Below, in pieces: positions 42,239 to 51,929 of a DNA stretch of 64,000 bases; position 1 is the stretch's first letter, and each line of letters begins with the position of its first letter. The notes beneath the pieces are model-generated. The model was not told the origin of the DNA. It saw nothing but the letters and a program-made list of their open reading frames with translations, and searched no databases. Where the stretch lies: the NCBI RefSeq assembly GCF_900156735.1, contig NZ_FTOL01000002.1:558001-622000 (forward strand), read 5' to 3'. The translations under genes and the position numbers were made by a program. Origin of the DNA: Chryseobacterium ureilyticum (GTDB lineage Bacteria > Bacteroidota > Bacteroidia > Flavobacteriales > Weeksellaceae).

Positions 42239-43105
42239 ATGAAGCTATATCCAATACAATGTGGAAAATTTAAATTAGACGGCGGTGCCATGTTTGGAGT
42301 CGTCCCAAAAAGTCTGTGGGAAAAAACCAACCCGGCAGACGAAAAAAACCTGATCGAATTGGGAACCCGCTCTCTTCTTATTGAGGACGGAAAAAAACTG
42401 ATCCTTGTAGACTGCGGTCTTGGAAATAAACAGGATGACAAATTCTTTGGACACTACTCTCTTTGGGGAGATGATACTCTTGATAAAAATTTAAAAAAAT
42501 ATGGTTTTGTAAAGGAAGATATAACAGATGTATTCCTTACTCACCTTCATTTTGATCACTGCGGTGGCGCTATTGAATGGAATGACGACAAAACCGGTTA
42601 CAGACCTGCTTTCAAAAATGCACAGTTCTGGACCAATGAAAATCACTGGCAATGGGCAACGGAACCTAACACGAGAGAAAAAGCGAGCTTCCTGAAGGAA
42701 AATATTATGCCTATACAGGAAAGTGGACAGCTCAACTTTTTGCCGCTTCCTACTACTGGAAACTACGGTTTCGCACCAGATCTGAAAATGGATGTGATCT
42801 TTGTAGACGGACATACAGAAAAGCAAATGCTTCCTGTGATTCAATATCAGGAAAAAACAGTTGTTTTTGCAGCAGACCTTATTCCTACCGCAGGACATAT
42901 TAATCAGGTATATGTGATGGGATATGACACAAGACCTCTTTTAACACTGGAAGAAAAAGGAAAATTCCTAAAACAGTGTATAGATAACGAATATTTATTA
43001 TTCTTTGAACATGATGCTCATCACGAGCTGGCAAGTCTTAAAATGACCGAAAAAGGGGTAAGACTTGATGAAACGTTCAGTTTTAATGATGTTTTCGGTT
43101 ATTAA
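42239..43105 (+). CDS. MBL-fold metallo-hydrolase
   Basis: This 288-residue protein has the zinc motif THLHFDHCGG (HxHxDH), LVDCGLGNKQDDKF, FVDGHTEKQMLPV and FAADLIPTAGHI, and a C-terminal His (FEHDAHHE). It is of the glyoxalase II/lactonase-like type without a signal peptide. The substrate is unknown. It starts 13 bp after the PaiB-like gene. Confidence 0.88.
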   Translation: MKLYPIQCGKFKLDGGAMFGVVPKSLWEKTNPADEKNLIELGTRSLLIEDGKKLILVDCGLGNKQDDKFFGHYSLWGDDTLDKNLKKYGFVKEDITDVFLTHLHFDHCGGAIEWNDDKTGYRPAFKNAQFWTNENHWQWATEPNTREKASFLKENIMPIQESGQLNFLPLPTTGNYGFAPDLKMDVIFVDGHTEKQMLPVIQYQEKTVVFAADLIPTAGHINQVYVMGYDTRPLLTLEEKGKFLKQCIDNEYLLFFEHDAHHELASLKMTEKGVRLDETFSFNDVFGY

Positions 43106-43114
43106 TTTTTAATT

Positions 43115-43741
43115 ATGGAAGAATTACATTCAGAAGCACAACAGGCAGAGCCGCCCGCACCCAAGGTTATTGGATTAACAGGAGGAATAGGTTCGGGGAA
43201 AACTACAGTAGCTAAATTTATTGAAGAATTCGGTTTTCCGGTTTATTATTCGGACGATAGAGCAAAAGATATCGTGAATGATAATGAGGAGCTGAAAATT
43301 AAGATCAAAGAACTTCTTGGGGAAGAATCTTATGATGAAAACGGAGTATATGACAGAAAGTTTGTTGCCGGTAAGGTTTTTAATAACAAAGACCTTCTTC
43401 AGCAATTAAATGAGATCATCCATCCGGCAGTTCGCATTGATTTTGAAAACTGGGTAAAACAACAGACTAAGTATTTAGTATTTAAAGAAACAGCATTATT
43501 ATTTGAACTAAAGCTGAACAGGCAATGCTATAAGTCTCTTTTGGTAACGGCTGAAGATAATATCAGAACCAAAAGAGTGATGGACAGAGATAATAAAACC
43601 TATCGTGAGGTAGAAGCTGTCATGGAAAAACAAATGCCTGAAAAGGATAAAATCAAAATGGCAGACTGTATCATTTATAATAATACAAATCTGGAAGATT
43701 TAAAAGAGCAGACGGAAAAGGTCATCTTTGCTATTGAATAA
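43115..43741 (+). CDS. coaE: Dephospho-CoA kinase
   Basis: This 208-residue kinase has the P-loop IGLTGGIGSGKTTVAKF, VYYSDDRAKDIV and EIIHPAVRIDFENWV. It phosphorylates dephospho-CoA, the last step of coenzyme A synthesis. A short Pro/Glu-rich N-terminal extension (about 17 residues) precedes the usual start. It is 9 bp after the MBL gene and is followed by a strong terminator. Confidence 0.95.
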   Translation: MEELHSEAQQAEPPAPKVIGLTGGIGSGKTTVAKFIEEFGFPVYYSDDRAKDIVNDNEELKIKIKELLGEESYDENGVYDRKFVAGKVFNNKDLLQQLNEIIHPAVRIDFENWVKQQTKYLVFKETALLFELKLNRQCYKSLLVTAEDNIRTKRVMDRDNKTYREVEAVMEKQMPEKDKIKMADCIIYNNTNLEDLKEQTEKVIFAIE

Positions 43742-43772
43742 TATATTCTTAGATTTCTTCTAAGCTTTACAT

Positions 43773-43806
43773 ATAAAAAGCCCTCTGAAAAAGAGGGCTT
43801 TTTTGT
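43773..43806. terminator. Bidirectional terminator between coaE and the T9SS cargo gene
   Basis: An 8-bp perfect stem AGCCCTCT/AGAGGGCT (43779-43786 and 43792-43799) has A-runs on the left and T-runs on the right. It serves coaE (+) and the gene ending at 43808 (-). Confidence 0.9.
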
Positions 43807-43807
43807 A

Positions 43808-46243
43808 CTATTCTTTGATAAACTTCTTTTCTATTGTTTCTCCATTATCATCAATATATATTACATATACACTGTTGACTAGTTTACTTACATCAATTTT
43901 ATTATGTAGTATGATGCCGCTTTCGAGTAATTGACCTGAGAGACTATAAAGTTTATAATTCGCTTTTGAACTGATATTCTTTACATGCAATACAGTATGT
44001 ACCGGATTAGGATAAATCGTTATATCATTATTCTGATCTAATAAGTTTGGAGCTGCTTTTTTAGAGATTATTACTTTATAATCTTCTACTTCTCCGTTTT
44101 TGAATTTGGTACAGCTTACAGGCACTCCATCTCTTTCCATAGCCACTCTCATCACGATATATTTATTATCTGTCATACTTACAGAAGCATTAGCTGGTAC
44201 ATTAAATTTACCTGAGATAGGACTTGTAGAATTCGGTGACGAGATTAAGATTTTCTCATCAATATCAAAATCTCCGTTTCTATTGAAATCAATCCATACA
44301 GCAACTCCTTCGTTTTGGGTATTTCCAGTCCATTTTTTATCAATAATGATTTCGTTATCTACAGATCCTTGAATCAATTCAATAATTGTACTAGGAACTC
44401 CTGTATAATTTGTATAATTAGAAGCTCCTGAAGAGTTTTCCATAACAGGTTTTCCATTTGGTTTCACTGTTATTTTGGAAATATGCTCTCCTACTGAACT
44501 TTCTGAAATCATTTGACAGTAACCGACTGTAGGAGTTGTAAAATAATACATCGGAGTAAAATTTCCAGCTGTTCCATTACAGATATTGGCTACCTGCATT
44601 TCGTACTTAGTTAATTCCGTAAGGTTATTCAAGATCAAATTATTAACGGGTGTAGGAATCTCTGTCCAGCTTGGAATCCCCACTTTTCTATATCTGAGAA
44701 TGTAAGTAGCCCCAGGAAATGGATCCCATGTAATTTCTGCCCATGTAGGTAATAATTGAATTATTGTTAATCCTGAAGGAGGCGTTTGACATTCTCTTTC
44801 TGTAGTAAATACTTTAGGATTTGAATAAGGATTTAAAGTACCGCCTATACACTGATTAGCAATTTGAACTTCATATGTCTTATTAACTTCTAAGTTTGAA
44901 AGTGTAAAGGTATTGGCAGGTGGAGCAGGTAAATTCTCCTGGTTCCACGGGATTGTCCCCACTTCCCTCCATCTCATCACATAGGTAGCACTTGCTGCAA
45001 GGGGTGACCAGGTAATCAAAGCGGAGGTAGATGTAATACTACTGATTGTTACAACGGGAGGTGTAGGATCACATTTAGTTACAAATTCATCATGAGAAAA
45101 AGTTCCGGTTGTACCGTTACATACAGCAGCTACTTCTACTTCATATAATGTTGCAGATAATAAATTCGTTAAATTAAATGTATTCATTGTAAGCGGAGGT
45201 AAAGCTACCGGTGCATTTGTTGTGGTCCAATTTAATGTACCAACGGGTCTGTATCTTACCTGGTAATTATCTACTTTGTTCGTTCGTGGCCATCGTAAAG
45301 TAGCAGAATTATGGGTTACATTACTCACTGTAATTACCGGGGTTGTTATATCGCAAGTAGGTGTACTAAAGTTGCCACCAGAAACCCAGATACTTTTATC
45401 GGTTGTACTACATGCTGAACGTACCCACCAATAATAAGTAGTATTAGGAATCAGTTGAGATAAATTCGCTGTCAGAATACTAGTGGTTCCTGTAGGAGTT
45501 GTTCCTGAATTCGGCGGTGTATTGGTTGTAGTGATATAGTATTCATATCCGTCTGCCGGCGGTGCTGCTGGAGCAGCCCAACTTAATATTGCTGTAGTTG
45601 GTGTTATCGCTGATACTTGTAAAGATGTTGGAAAAAAGCATTTTCCTAATGAAATATTATCTACTGAAGCAGGAGGCTGAGTTCCACCGTTGTTATTATT
45701 TACCCATTCAAATATCAGACGCATATCTGCACCGGCAAAAGTATTAAGATCCAAATTAGCATTAATATAGGTCTGCCACGCAGTCTGCATATTAAAATCA
45801 TTACCAACTCTGACCCTTCCAGCTCCGGCAGTAATACTGGTTCCGGCTGCAGGTGTAAAAGTAGAGGGAGCAAGCCATACTCTCAGATAATCTTTAGTAC
45901 TCTCCCCACCTGCTCTCCAATCGAATGAAAAAATTGTGTTTCCGGTCCCCGCAGGAATTGCAATGTCTCTGTAGGTATGCACTATACTTGAACCGGTAAC
46001 ATTATAGGCATTTGTATTTCCATTCGTATTAGAAATATAGATGGCATTGGGGGGATTTCCCACAGCACTTCCGTGCATCCATTTATTTGTTTGCGATCCA
46101 TTGACAAAAGTAAGGTCACCGTTACCTGCACTAAAATCTTCTCTATATGGAAAAGTAGCTGAAGTGGATGGAAAACAGGATCCCAGCAAAAAGCCTAAAA
46201 TAATAGTACAAAAGGCTTTCAGCAAAAAATAATGTTGTTTCAT
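43808..46243 (-). CDS. Fibronectin type III / GEVED domain protein with T9SS sorting domain
   Basis: This 811-residue protein has an N-terminal signal region (1-29) and a jelly-roll-like, cleaved-adhesin-type domain (about 30-200, SFDWRAGGESTKDYLRVW). Four FnIII domains follow (about 200-575, each opening with Cys-x-x-x-Pro), then one GEVED domain (GVAVWIDFNRNGDFD, NGEVEDYKV) and a C-terminal type A sorting domain (ITIYPNPV, ending KKFIKE). It is exported and probably attached to the cell surface or released. The signal contains FLLGSC, which could be read as a lipobox; type I cleavage is more usual for T9SS cargo. Its C-terminal half is a diverged relative of the two following genes. Confidence 0.85.
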   Translation of the reverse strand: MKQHYFLLKAFCTIILGFLLGSCFPSTSATFPYREDFSAGNGDLTFVNGSQTNKWMHGSAVGNPPNAIYISNTNGNTNAYNVTGSSIVHTYRDIAIPAGTGNTIFSFDWRAGGESTKDYLRVWLAPSTFTPAAGTSITAGAGRVRVGNDFNMQTAWQTYINANLDLNTFAGADMRLIFEWVNNNNGGTQPPASVDNISLGKCFFPTSLQVSAITPTTAILSWAAPAAPPADGYEYYITTTNTPPNSGTTPTGTTSILTANLSQLIPNTTYYWWVRSACSTTDKSIWVSGGNFSTPTCDITTPVITVSNVTHNSATLRWPRTNKVDNYQVRYRPVGTLNWTTTNAPVALPPLTMNTFNLTNLLSATLYEVEVAAVCNGTTGTFSHDEFVTKCDPTPPVVTISSITSTSALITWSPLAASATYVMRWREVGTIPWNQENLPAPPANTFTLSNLEVNKTYEVQIANQCIGGTLNPYSNPKVFTTERECQTPPSGLTIIQLLPTWAEITWDPFPGATYILRYRKVGIPSWTEIPTPVNNLILNNLTELTKYEMQVANICNGTAGNFTPMYYFTTPTVGYCQMISESSVGEHISKITVKPNGKPVMENSSGASNYTNYTGVPSTIIELIQGSVDNEIIIDKKWTGNTQNEGVAVWIDFNRNGDFDIDEKILISSPNSTSPISGKFNVPANASVSMTDNKYIVMRVAMERDGVPVSCTKFKNGEVEDYKVIISKKAAPNLLDQNNDITIYPNPVHTVLHVKNISSKANYKLYSLSGQLLESGIILHNKIDVSKLVNSVYVIYIDDNGETIEKKFIKE

Positions 46244-46633
46244 AGTTATTAGTTTTATAGTTTCTTTATAAACTTCTTATAAACACTCCTTCTGAAGCTA
46301 TTGGAATTCTTTTAAAAAGATTAGGATTTAGCCAAGGTCGAACATCGCAACGTTTGGCAACAATTATTGAACAATTCGTGAAAACAATTGCCAATATATT
46401 AAGGGATTTTAATGATGTAAAAATTTTTCTCATAATTACCATTGATATTTTGTAATATTCTCACAAACTTAAACAAATTTGTCAAATACAAACAATAAAA
46501 AATAAATAATTCAACAAAAAATGATTAATAAATATTTTATAACATTAAAACCGCCATATATAAAGGAAACTTAAATATTAACTTCAACATATATTGATTT
46601 AGTTCATTAAAAACCCATCCATTTTTCAATAAT
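46244..46633. other. Gap between two T9SS cargo genes
   Basis: This is AT-rich DNA without a clear gene. A plus-strand frame of about 60 codons after a TAG near 46256 (containing GFSQGRTSQRLATIIEQF) has no start codon and no known match. It may be a gene remnant or chance. Confidence 0.4.
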
Positions 46634-46658
46634 AAAGCCTCCATTTCTGGAGGCTTAT
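46634..46658 (-). terminator. Terminator of the 1677-residue metalloprotease gene
   Basis: The stem GCCTCC/GGAGGC (46637-46642 and 46649-46654) extends by A-T pairs, about 20 nt after the stop codon. The same sequence recurs at 51902-51929. Confidence 0.75.
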
Positions 46659-48000
46659 TCTATATGAAATTCTATCTATTATTCTTTGATAAATTTCTTC
46701 TGAGCGGTATTACCATTATCATCAATATCTATTACATAAACACCGTTAATCAATCTGCTTACATTGATCTGGTTATTCAGTAAGATACCGTCTCCGATAA
46801 CCTGTCCTGCTGCATTATAAATTTTATACTTCGCTTTCTTGCTGATATTTTTAACATACAATATTGAGCTTACAGGGTTTGGATAGATCATAATATCCGT
46901 CTGATCAAGTGGATTAGGAACTCCTTTTTTGGAAATTCTTACGGTATAGTCTTCCACTTCTCCATTATTGAAGTTGGTACAACTTACAGGAACTCCGTCT
47001 CTTTCCATTGCCACTCTCATTACTACATATTTGTAATCTGTCATACTTACAAATGCATCCGAAGGCACATTGAACTTACCTGATACAGGACTGTCTCTAT
47101 TAGGAGATGAAGTAAAGATCTTTTCGTTGATATCAAACTCTCCATTTCTGTTGAAGTCGATCCAAACTGAGACTCCTTCGTTATATGTATTTCCTGTCCA
47201 TTTTTTATCAATGATGATCTCGTTATCTGTAGATCCCTGGATCAATTCAATAAATGTCTTAGGAACTCCTGTATAATCTGTATACGTTGATGCTCCTGAA
47301 GGATTTTCCATTTTTGGCTTACCGTTAGGAATAACTGTTACTTTAGAAATATGCTCTCCTGTTGAACTTCCTGATCCCATTTTACAGTAAATTACTGTTG
47401 GCGTGGTAAAGTAATAAGGAGGAGTATAATTTCCTGGGGTTCCGCTACAGATATTAACTACCTGCATTTCGTATTTTGTCATTTCTGTAAGACCATTCAA
47501 TATTACAGTATTGACAGGGGTAGGAACTTCTGTCCAACTTGGAATACCTACTTTTCTATATCTAAGAACATACGTTGCTCCTGGGAAAGGATCCCATTTG
47601 ATCTCTGCCATTGTTGGCAATAACTGAGTAATTGTCAAGCCCGGAGGTGCAATCTGACAAATTCTTTCCGTTGTAAATACTTTAGGATTTGAGAATGGAT
47701 TTAAACTACTTTCTCCATTACACTGATTGGCAATCATTACCTCATAGGTTGTATAGGGATCCAAAGGAATTACACTTCCTAATACATAGGTATTTGCAGG
47801 TGATGCCGGTAGTGCAATATCTGCATTTGACCATCCCGTTACTCCTACTTTTCTCCATCTCAGTGTATAAGTAGAACTTGCTGCAAGTGGAGACCAAGTA
47901 ATCAATGCTGTAGTGGGTGTTATACTACTTATTGTCACATTCGGAGGGGTAGGATCACATCTCGTTGTGAAGGTCTTAATTGCGGTAGGGGTACCAAGTG
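46634..48000 (-). repeat. 1.37-kb near-identical repeat, copy A
   Basis: This stretch aligns without a gap to 51904-53270 (constant offset 5270). Only scattered substitutions were seen, denser toward the high-coordinate end. It covers the terminator, T9SS domain, GEVED 3 and two FnIII domains. Confidence 0.9.
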
Positions 48001-51000
48001 TAATTCCACAATTGGCTGTAATCTGAACCTCATAAGTAGTAGCAGGCAACAAGTTATTCAGTATATATGACACATCTGAAACATAAACATCTGTCCATAC
48101 AATTGTTCCTAATATCCTATATTGAACAAGAGAGGTAAGGTTATTTGTTGCCGCTGTCCAATTCAGAGTTGCAGAATTATGAGTAACCGCATTTACTGCA
48201 AGCCCTGTTGGTGTTTCAGTACTACATGGTTTCAATTTTACAACATAATCCTCCACTTCTCCATCTACAATATTTTGACACATGGTAGGAGCATTTCCTC
48301 TTCGCAGGGCTACTCTCATCACTGTAGTTAAAGGACCAGAATAGGCATTTGCAGGAATATTAAATGTACTTGTAACAGGCGTATTGATCCCTGCAGCAGA
48401 AATAAGTATTCTTTCGGAATTTATAAATTGTCCGTCTCTGTTAAAATCTATCCATGCCGTAATTGCATCATTTTGAGTTGAACCTGTCCATCCTTTTGCT
48501 ACAGAAATTTTATTATTTGTTGAACCTATTTCCAGTGTAATTAACGTAGCTGGTGTTGTATAATTTGTATAGTTATTTTGAACAGAATTATTATTCATTA
48601 TTGGTAACGCTGGATTTATAGGAGTTACCATTACATTTGAAATATGATCATTAGTCCCGGTTCCGGTCATTGAACAGTATGATACGGCTGGTGTTGTAAA
48701 TTGTTGTAAAGCAGAAAATGACCCTGAAGTATTATTACAATTTGTTGCTACCTGAACCTCATATTGAGTCTGCTCTTCCAAGTTTGAAATTGTATAATTA
48801 TTACCAACTCCTCCTACAGGATCTATCGTAGTCCATGCAGTGGTTCCTACCTTTTTGTATCTTAATATATAGGTTGCCCCAGTACTTGCTACCCATGATA
48901 CAGCAGCAGAATTAGGTGTAAGGTTAGTAATAGTAATACTACTTGGAGCGGAACTATTACATGCTTGCATATCTATTATTTTAACACCATAATCTTCAAC
49001 TTCTCCATTGGCAAATAATCCACAGGCAGCCGGATTATTCAGGTCTCTCATTACGACACGCATTCTTGTCTCAAGAGGTCCAATATAAGCTGTTGCAGGT
49101 ACAGTAAAGTTTCCTGACACAGGAGTAGTCTGATTATTCCCTATATTTAAAACTCTTTCGTTCGTATCAAAAGTTCCATTTTTATTAAAATCTATCCAGA
49201 CACTTACAGCTTTATTAGCCATAGCACCTGACCACGATTTAGATACTGAAATTGTATTACTTATTGTTCCACGAACCAAAGTAATTAATTTTGTCACATC
49301 TGATGAGTAATCAGTATAATTATTAGCTCCCGAATTATTACTCATTGTATAAGAACTGGCAGCAGCTACTATCACATTTGATATATAACCACTATCAGTA
49401 TTACTTGAAACTGCACTACAATATGGAGTTGTAAAAGTCTTAATTGGTGAAAAACTTCCCGTTACACCTGAACAAATATTTGCAATCTGAACTTCATACG
49501 TTGTCCCTGCTGATAGACCATTAATTGTTATGGTATTTGAAGTTGGATTGGGATTAGCGTTAATCCAGGCAGCTGTACCCGCTACACGGTATTGCACTAA
49601 GTAAGACGCATTATAAGATGCATTCCAGGTAACAGTAGCCGTTGACTGTGTAAGAGCTGTAACTAAAACTCCTCCTGGAGGAGTTAATACACAAGTAGGA
49701 AGAGTTTCTATCGGAGCATTTCCTATAGCATAGAATACATTATTAATAGCACTTATTCTTATTTTAGCTGTACCTCCTGTAGGAAGAGGAAATGCACTAA
49801 AATCCAATGATTCAGCACCATCATTAGCTGTAGAGGCTGTTACCACATGCCAGGTTAATCCGTTATCTGAAGTAAAATCAATTTTTACATTAGTTGTATT
49901 ATAGGGAGCTGCATTGGTAGCTGCAACATCCCATGTCACAGTTGTTGGTCCGTTATTATAAACTGTTGTTGGATTTACTTTGAAAGGACCATTATTTCCT
50001 ACAATAATTGTTTGAATTGCAGATTGCGTCTGCTGCTGACTGACAAGAGGATTATTATCTCTTACAGTTATTGAGAATTTTGTTGTTCTTGCTACAGTAG
50101 ACACAGCTTCCCATCCATTATTATCATGTAAAACTCCGGCTAATACTGAAGACAGCTTAGGAAAATAACGTGTAGGACTTGCAGATGGAGTTAACGACCT
50201 GAATGACGCTCCTGTGGTTGTATTTCCTAAATTAATATTATCTATTGAAGGACCGCCGGAAATCATTGCATCAGCCTGTTCCCAAGTATATGTCATCGGA
50301 TCGTTTTCTGCATCCGTAACTGAAGCTGTTAAAACAAAAGCCGTTCCCTTTGGAATATTATAAGTAGGTAATGAAGCAATTGCCGGAGGAGTATTTGTAG
50401 CCGTAGTTTCTATATCACATGTTCTGGTTATTAAAGTACTCTGAACCTGTTTTATACTATTATTAATAAAATAAGGATCCGTATTGGGCTGTATATCGAA
50501 AGTACCTCCGGGCGAAGGAAAGATCCCATAATTAGCTGCGTTTCCATTAGCAATTCCGGCATATGCCATAATTGTGGAGCCTGAACCAGGTTCAAATTGG
50601 GTATTGGGTGTTTGAAATTGATAAGAAAAGGTATGATTTCCTCCTAATTGATGTCCCATTTCATGGGCAACAAAGTCTATATCAAAAGTATCACCCTGAG
50701 GTCCGGAATTGGCAGGAGAAGTAAATGCAGAACCTTTTCCCTTTCCTGTACTTGGATCAGGATTACCTGGTTCTAAGCAAATACAACCTATACAACCAGC
50801 ATTCCCTCCACCTCCACTTGCCCCAAACAAGTGACCTATATCATAATTAACGTCTCCAACATTAGCGGTAAGTGTTTGCTGCAACTCTGTATTCCAAGCA
50901 TCAGGAGCCTGCCCTCCTGTTACCGCGGAATAAGGGTCTGTACTTGGGTTGGTATAAATAACATTTGGAAAGTTTTGTAGAATTAAATGCAGAGCAAAGT

Positions 51001-51712
51001 CTTTTTCATAAATACCATTTACTCTGGTAAGCGTTGCATTTATTCCTGTTAAAGCACCAGCCACTGTCCCACCAAAAAATTGAGTATATTCACCTGTTAC
51101 AGATATGGCTAGCCTTAGTGTTCTGTATTTTCTATCAGAAGATCTGGCAAAACTATTAGGTTGATGATTAAAAAGCTGCCCATTTTGACGGAGCTTTTCT
51201 ATTTCTTTTTTATCGTGAAGATTTTCCTCGGTAGAGCAGATGAACCCCGACTTACCTTTCTGTGTTTTTGGATGAACTTCATAAATGGTTTTATTAGCAT
51301 TTGCAGGTTCAATAAATTCTGATCCTTCATTTGAAATCATCATCGATTGAAAATCATTTGGAGCAAGACTAAATCTTATGTATTTGGAGGGGTCATCAAT
51401 CCCTACTCCAGCATATGAGCCCAATTGATATTGATCAGCCAGCTCTTTCACCATAACCGGAAAACTATAAACAGCAAACTGTTCTATTTTCCCACTGAGA
51501 GTAGGTATTGAAATAGTAACAGGCTTTGCATTGGTTCCTGCTTCCTCAGCTTTTGCCAGTTGTGATTTCAACAATGAAATGTCCAAAGTATAGTACCCTT
51601 TGGGATGAATATCATTTCGAAGTTCTCTTTCATTAAAAACTGTTTGAGCCCATTGTGCATGAAACATTGTGAACAAACAAAGAAAAAAGAAGGATGTAAA
51701 GATTTTCTTCAT
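46679..51712 (-). CDS. Reprolysin-like zinc metalloprotease with FnIII/GEVED domains and T9SS sorting domain
   Basis: This 1677-residue protein uses the ATG at 51712 (a TTG lies upstream), which puts the signal peptide MKKIFTSFFFLCLFTMFHAQ at the N-terminus. A propeptide-like part (25-195) precedes a catalytic domain with the zinc site AHEMGHQLGGNHTF (HExxHxxGxxH) near residue 350. Next come Ig-like regions, about five FnIII domains and three GEVED domains (AVSVWIDFNKNG, AITAWIDFNRDG, GVSVWIDFNRNG). A type A T9SS domain ends it (IMIYPNPVSSIL, KKFIKE). It is probably an extracellular or surface protease. Confidence 0.9.
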   Translation of the reverse strand: MKKIFTSFFFLCLFTMFHAQWAQTVFNERELRNDIHPKGYYTLDISLLKSQLAKAEEAGTNAKPVTISIPTLSGKIEQFAVYSFPVMVKELADQYQLGSYAGVGIDDPSKYIRFSLAPNDFQSMMISNEGSEFIEPANANKTIYEVHPKTQKGKSGFICSTEENLHDKKEIEKLRQNGQLFNHQPNSFARSSDRKYRTLRLAISVTGEYTQFFGGTVAGALTGINATLTRVNGIYEKDFALHLILQNFPNVIYTNPSTDPYSAVTGGQAPDAWNTELQQTLTANVGDVNYDIGHLFGASGGGGNAGCIGCICLEPGNPDPSTGKGKGSAFTSPANSGPQGDTFDIDFVAHEMGHQLGGNHTFSYQFQTPNTQFEPGSGSTIMAYAGIANGNAANYGIFPSPGGTFDIQPNTDPYFINNSIKQVQSTLITRTCDIETTATNTPPAIASLPTYNIPKGTAFVLTASVTDAENDPMTYTWEQADAMISGGPSIDNINLGNTTTGASFRSLTPSASPTRYFPKLSSVLAGVLHDNNGWEAVSTVARTTKFSITVRDNNPLVSQQQTQSAIQTIIVGNNGPFKVNPTTVYNNGPTTVTWDVAATNAAPYNTTNVKIDFTSDNGLTWHVVTASTANDGAESLDFSAFPLPTGGTAKIRISAINNVFYAIGNAPIETLPTCVLTPPGGVLVTALTQSTATVTWNASYNASYLVQYRVAGTAAWINANPNPTSNTITINGLSAGTTYEVQIANICSGVTGSFSPIKTFTTPYCSAVSSNTDSGYISNVIVAAASSYTMSNNSGANNYTDYSSDVTKLITLVRGTISNTISVSKSWSGAMANKAVSVWIDFNKNGTFDTNERVLNIGNNQTTPVSGNFTVPATAYIGPLETRMRVVMRDLNNPAACGLFANGEVEDYGVKIIDMQACNSSAPSSITITNLTPNSAAVSWVASTGATYILRYKKVGTTAWTTIDPVGGVGNNYTISNLEEQTQYEVQVATNCNNTSGSFSALQQFTTPAVSYCSMTGTGTNDHISNVMVTPINPALPIMNNNSVQNNYTNYTTPATLITLEIGSTNNKISVAKGWTGSTQNDAITAWIDFNRDGQFINSERILISAAGINTPVTSTFNIPANAYSGPLTTVMRVALRRGNAPTMCQNIVDGEVEDYVVKLKPCSTETPTGLAVNAVTHNSATLNWTAATNNLTSLVQYRILGTIVWTDVYVSDVSYILNNLLPATTYEVQITANCGITLGTPTAIKTFTTRCDPTPPNVTISSITPTTALITWSPLAASSTYTLRWRKVGVTGWSNADIALPASPANTYVLGSVIPLDPYTTYEVMIANQCNGESSLNPFSNPKVFTTERICQIAPPGLTITQLLPTMAEIKWDPFPGATYVLRYRKVGIPSWTEVPTPVNTVILNGLTEMTKYEMQVVNICSGTPGNYTPPYYFTTPTVIYCKMGSGSSTGEHISKVTVIPNGKPKMENPSGASTYTDYTGVPKTFIELIQGSTDNEIIIDKKWTGNTYNEGVSVWIDFNRNGEFDINEKIFTSSPNRDSPVSGKFNVPSDAFVSMTDYKYVVMRVAMERDGVPVSCTNFNNGEVEDYTVRISKKGVPNPLDQTDIMIYPNPVSSILYVKNISKKAKYKIYNAAGQVIGDGILLNNQINVSRLINGVYVIDIDDNGNTAQKKFIKE

Positions 51713-51742
51713 AATTTCTATCAAAAATTTGTATTAATCTCA

Positions 51743-51750
51743 CAAAAATA
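51743..51750 (-). promoter_or_regulatory. Putative promoter -7 box of the reprolysin-like gene
   Basis: On the minus strand, TATTTTTG fits TAnnTTTG and lies 31 bp before the chosen ATG, between it and the convergent copy of the repeat. The -33 box is unclear. Confidence 0.45.
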
Positions 51751-51901
51751 AACCATCCATTACCAAAAGACAATACAAAACGCTCGATTGCATGAAAAAT
51801 CACTAACAAATCATTATATAAATTAAAAAAACAAACAATAAAAAGTAATTCAAGTGAAAATTTCAACATATGTAGATTTATCTTTTAAATTATTACAAAA
51901 A

Positions 51902-51929
51902 AATAAGCCTCCATTTCTGGAGGCTTATT
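51902..51929 (-). terminator. Terminator of the 1701-residue FnIII/GEVED gene
   Basis: On the minus strand an 11-bp perfect stem (51919-51929 with 51902-51912, loop of 6) is followed by a long T-run, 20 nt after the stop codon. Confidence 0.85.

Noticed and set aside
46256..46441. Plus-strand open frame with GFSQGRTSQRLATIIEQF
   Set aside because: It opens right after a TAG, has no start codon and no upstream part, and matches no family I know. It is kept only as a note on the gap.
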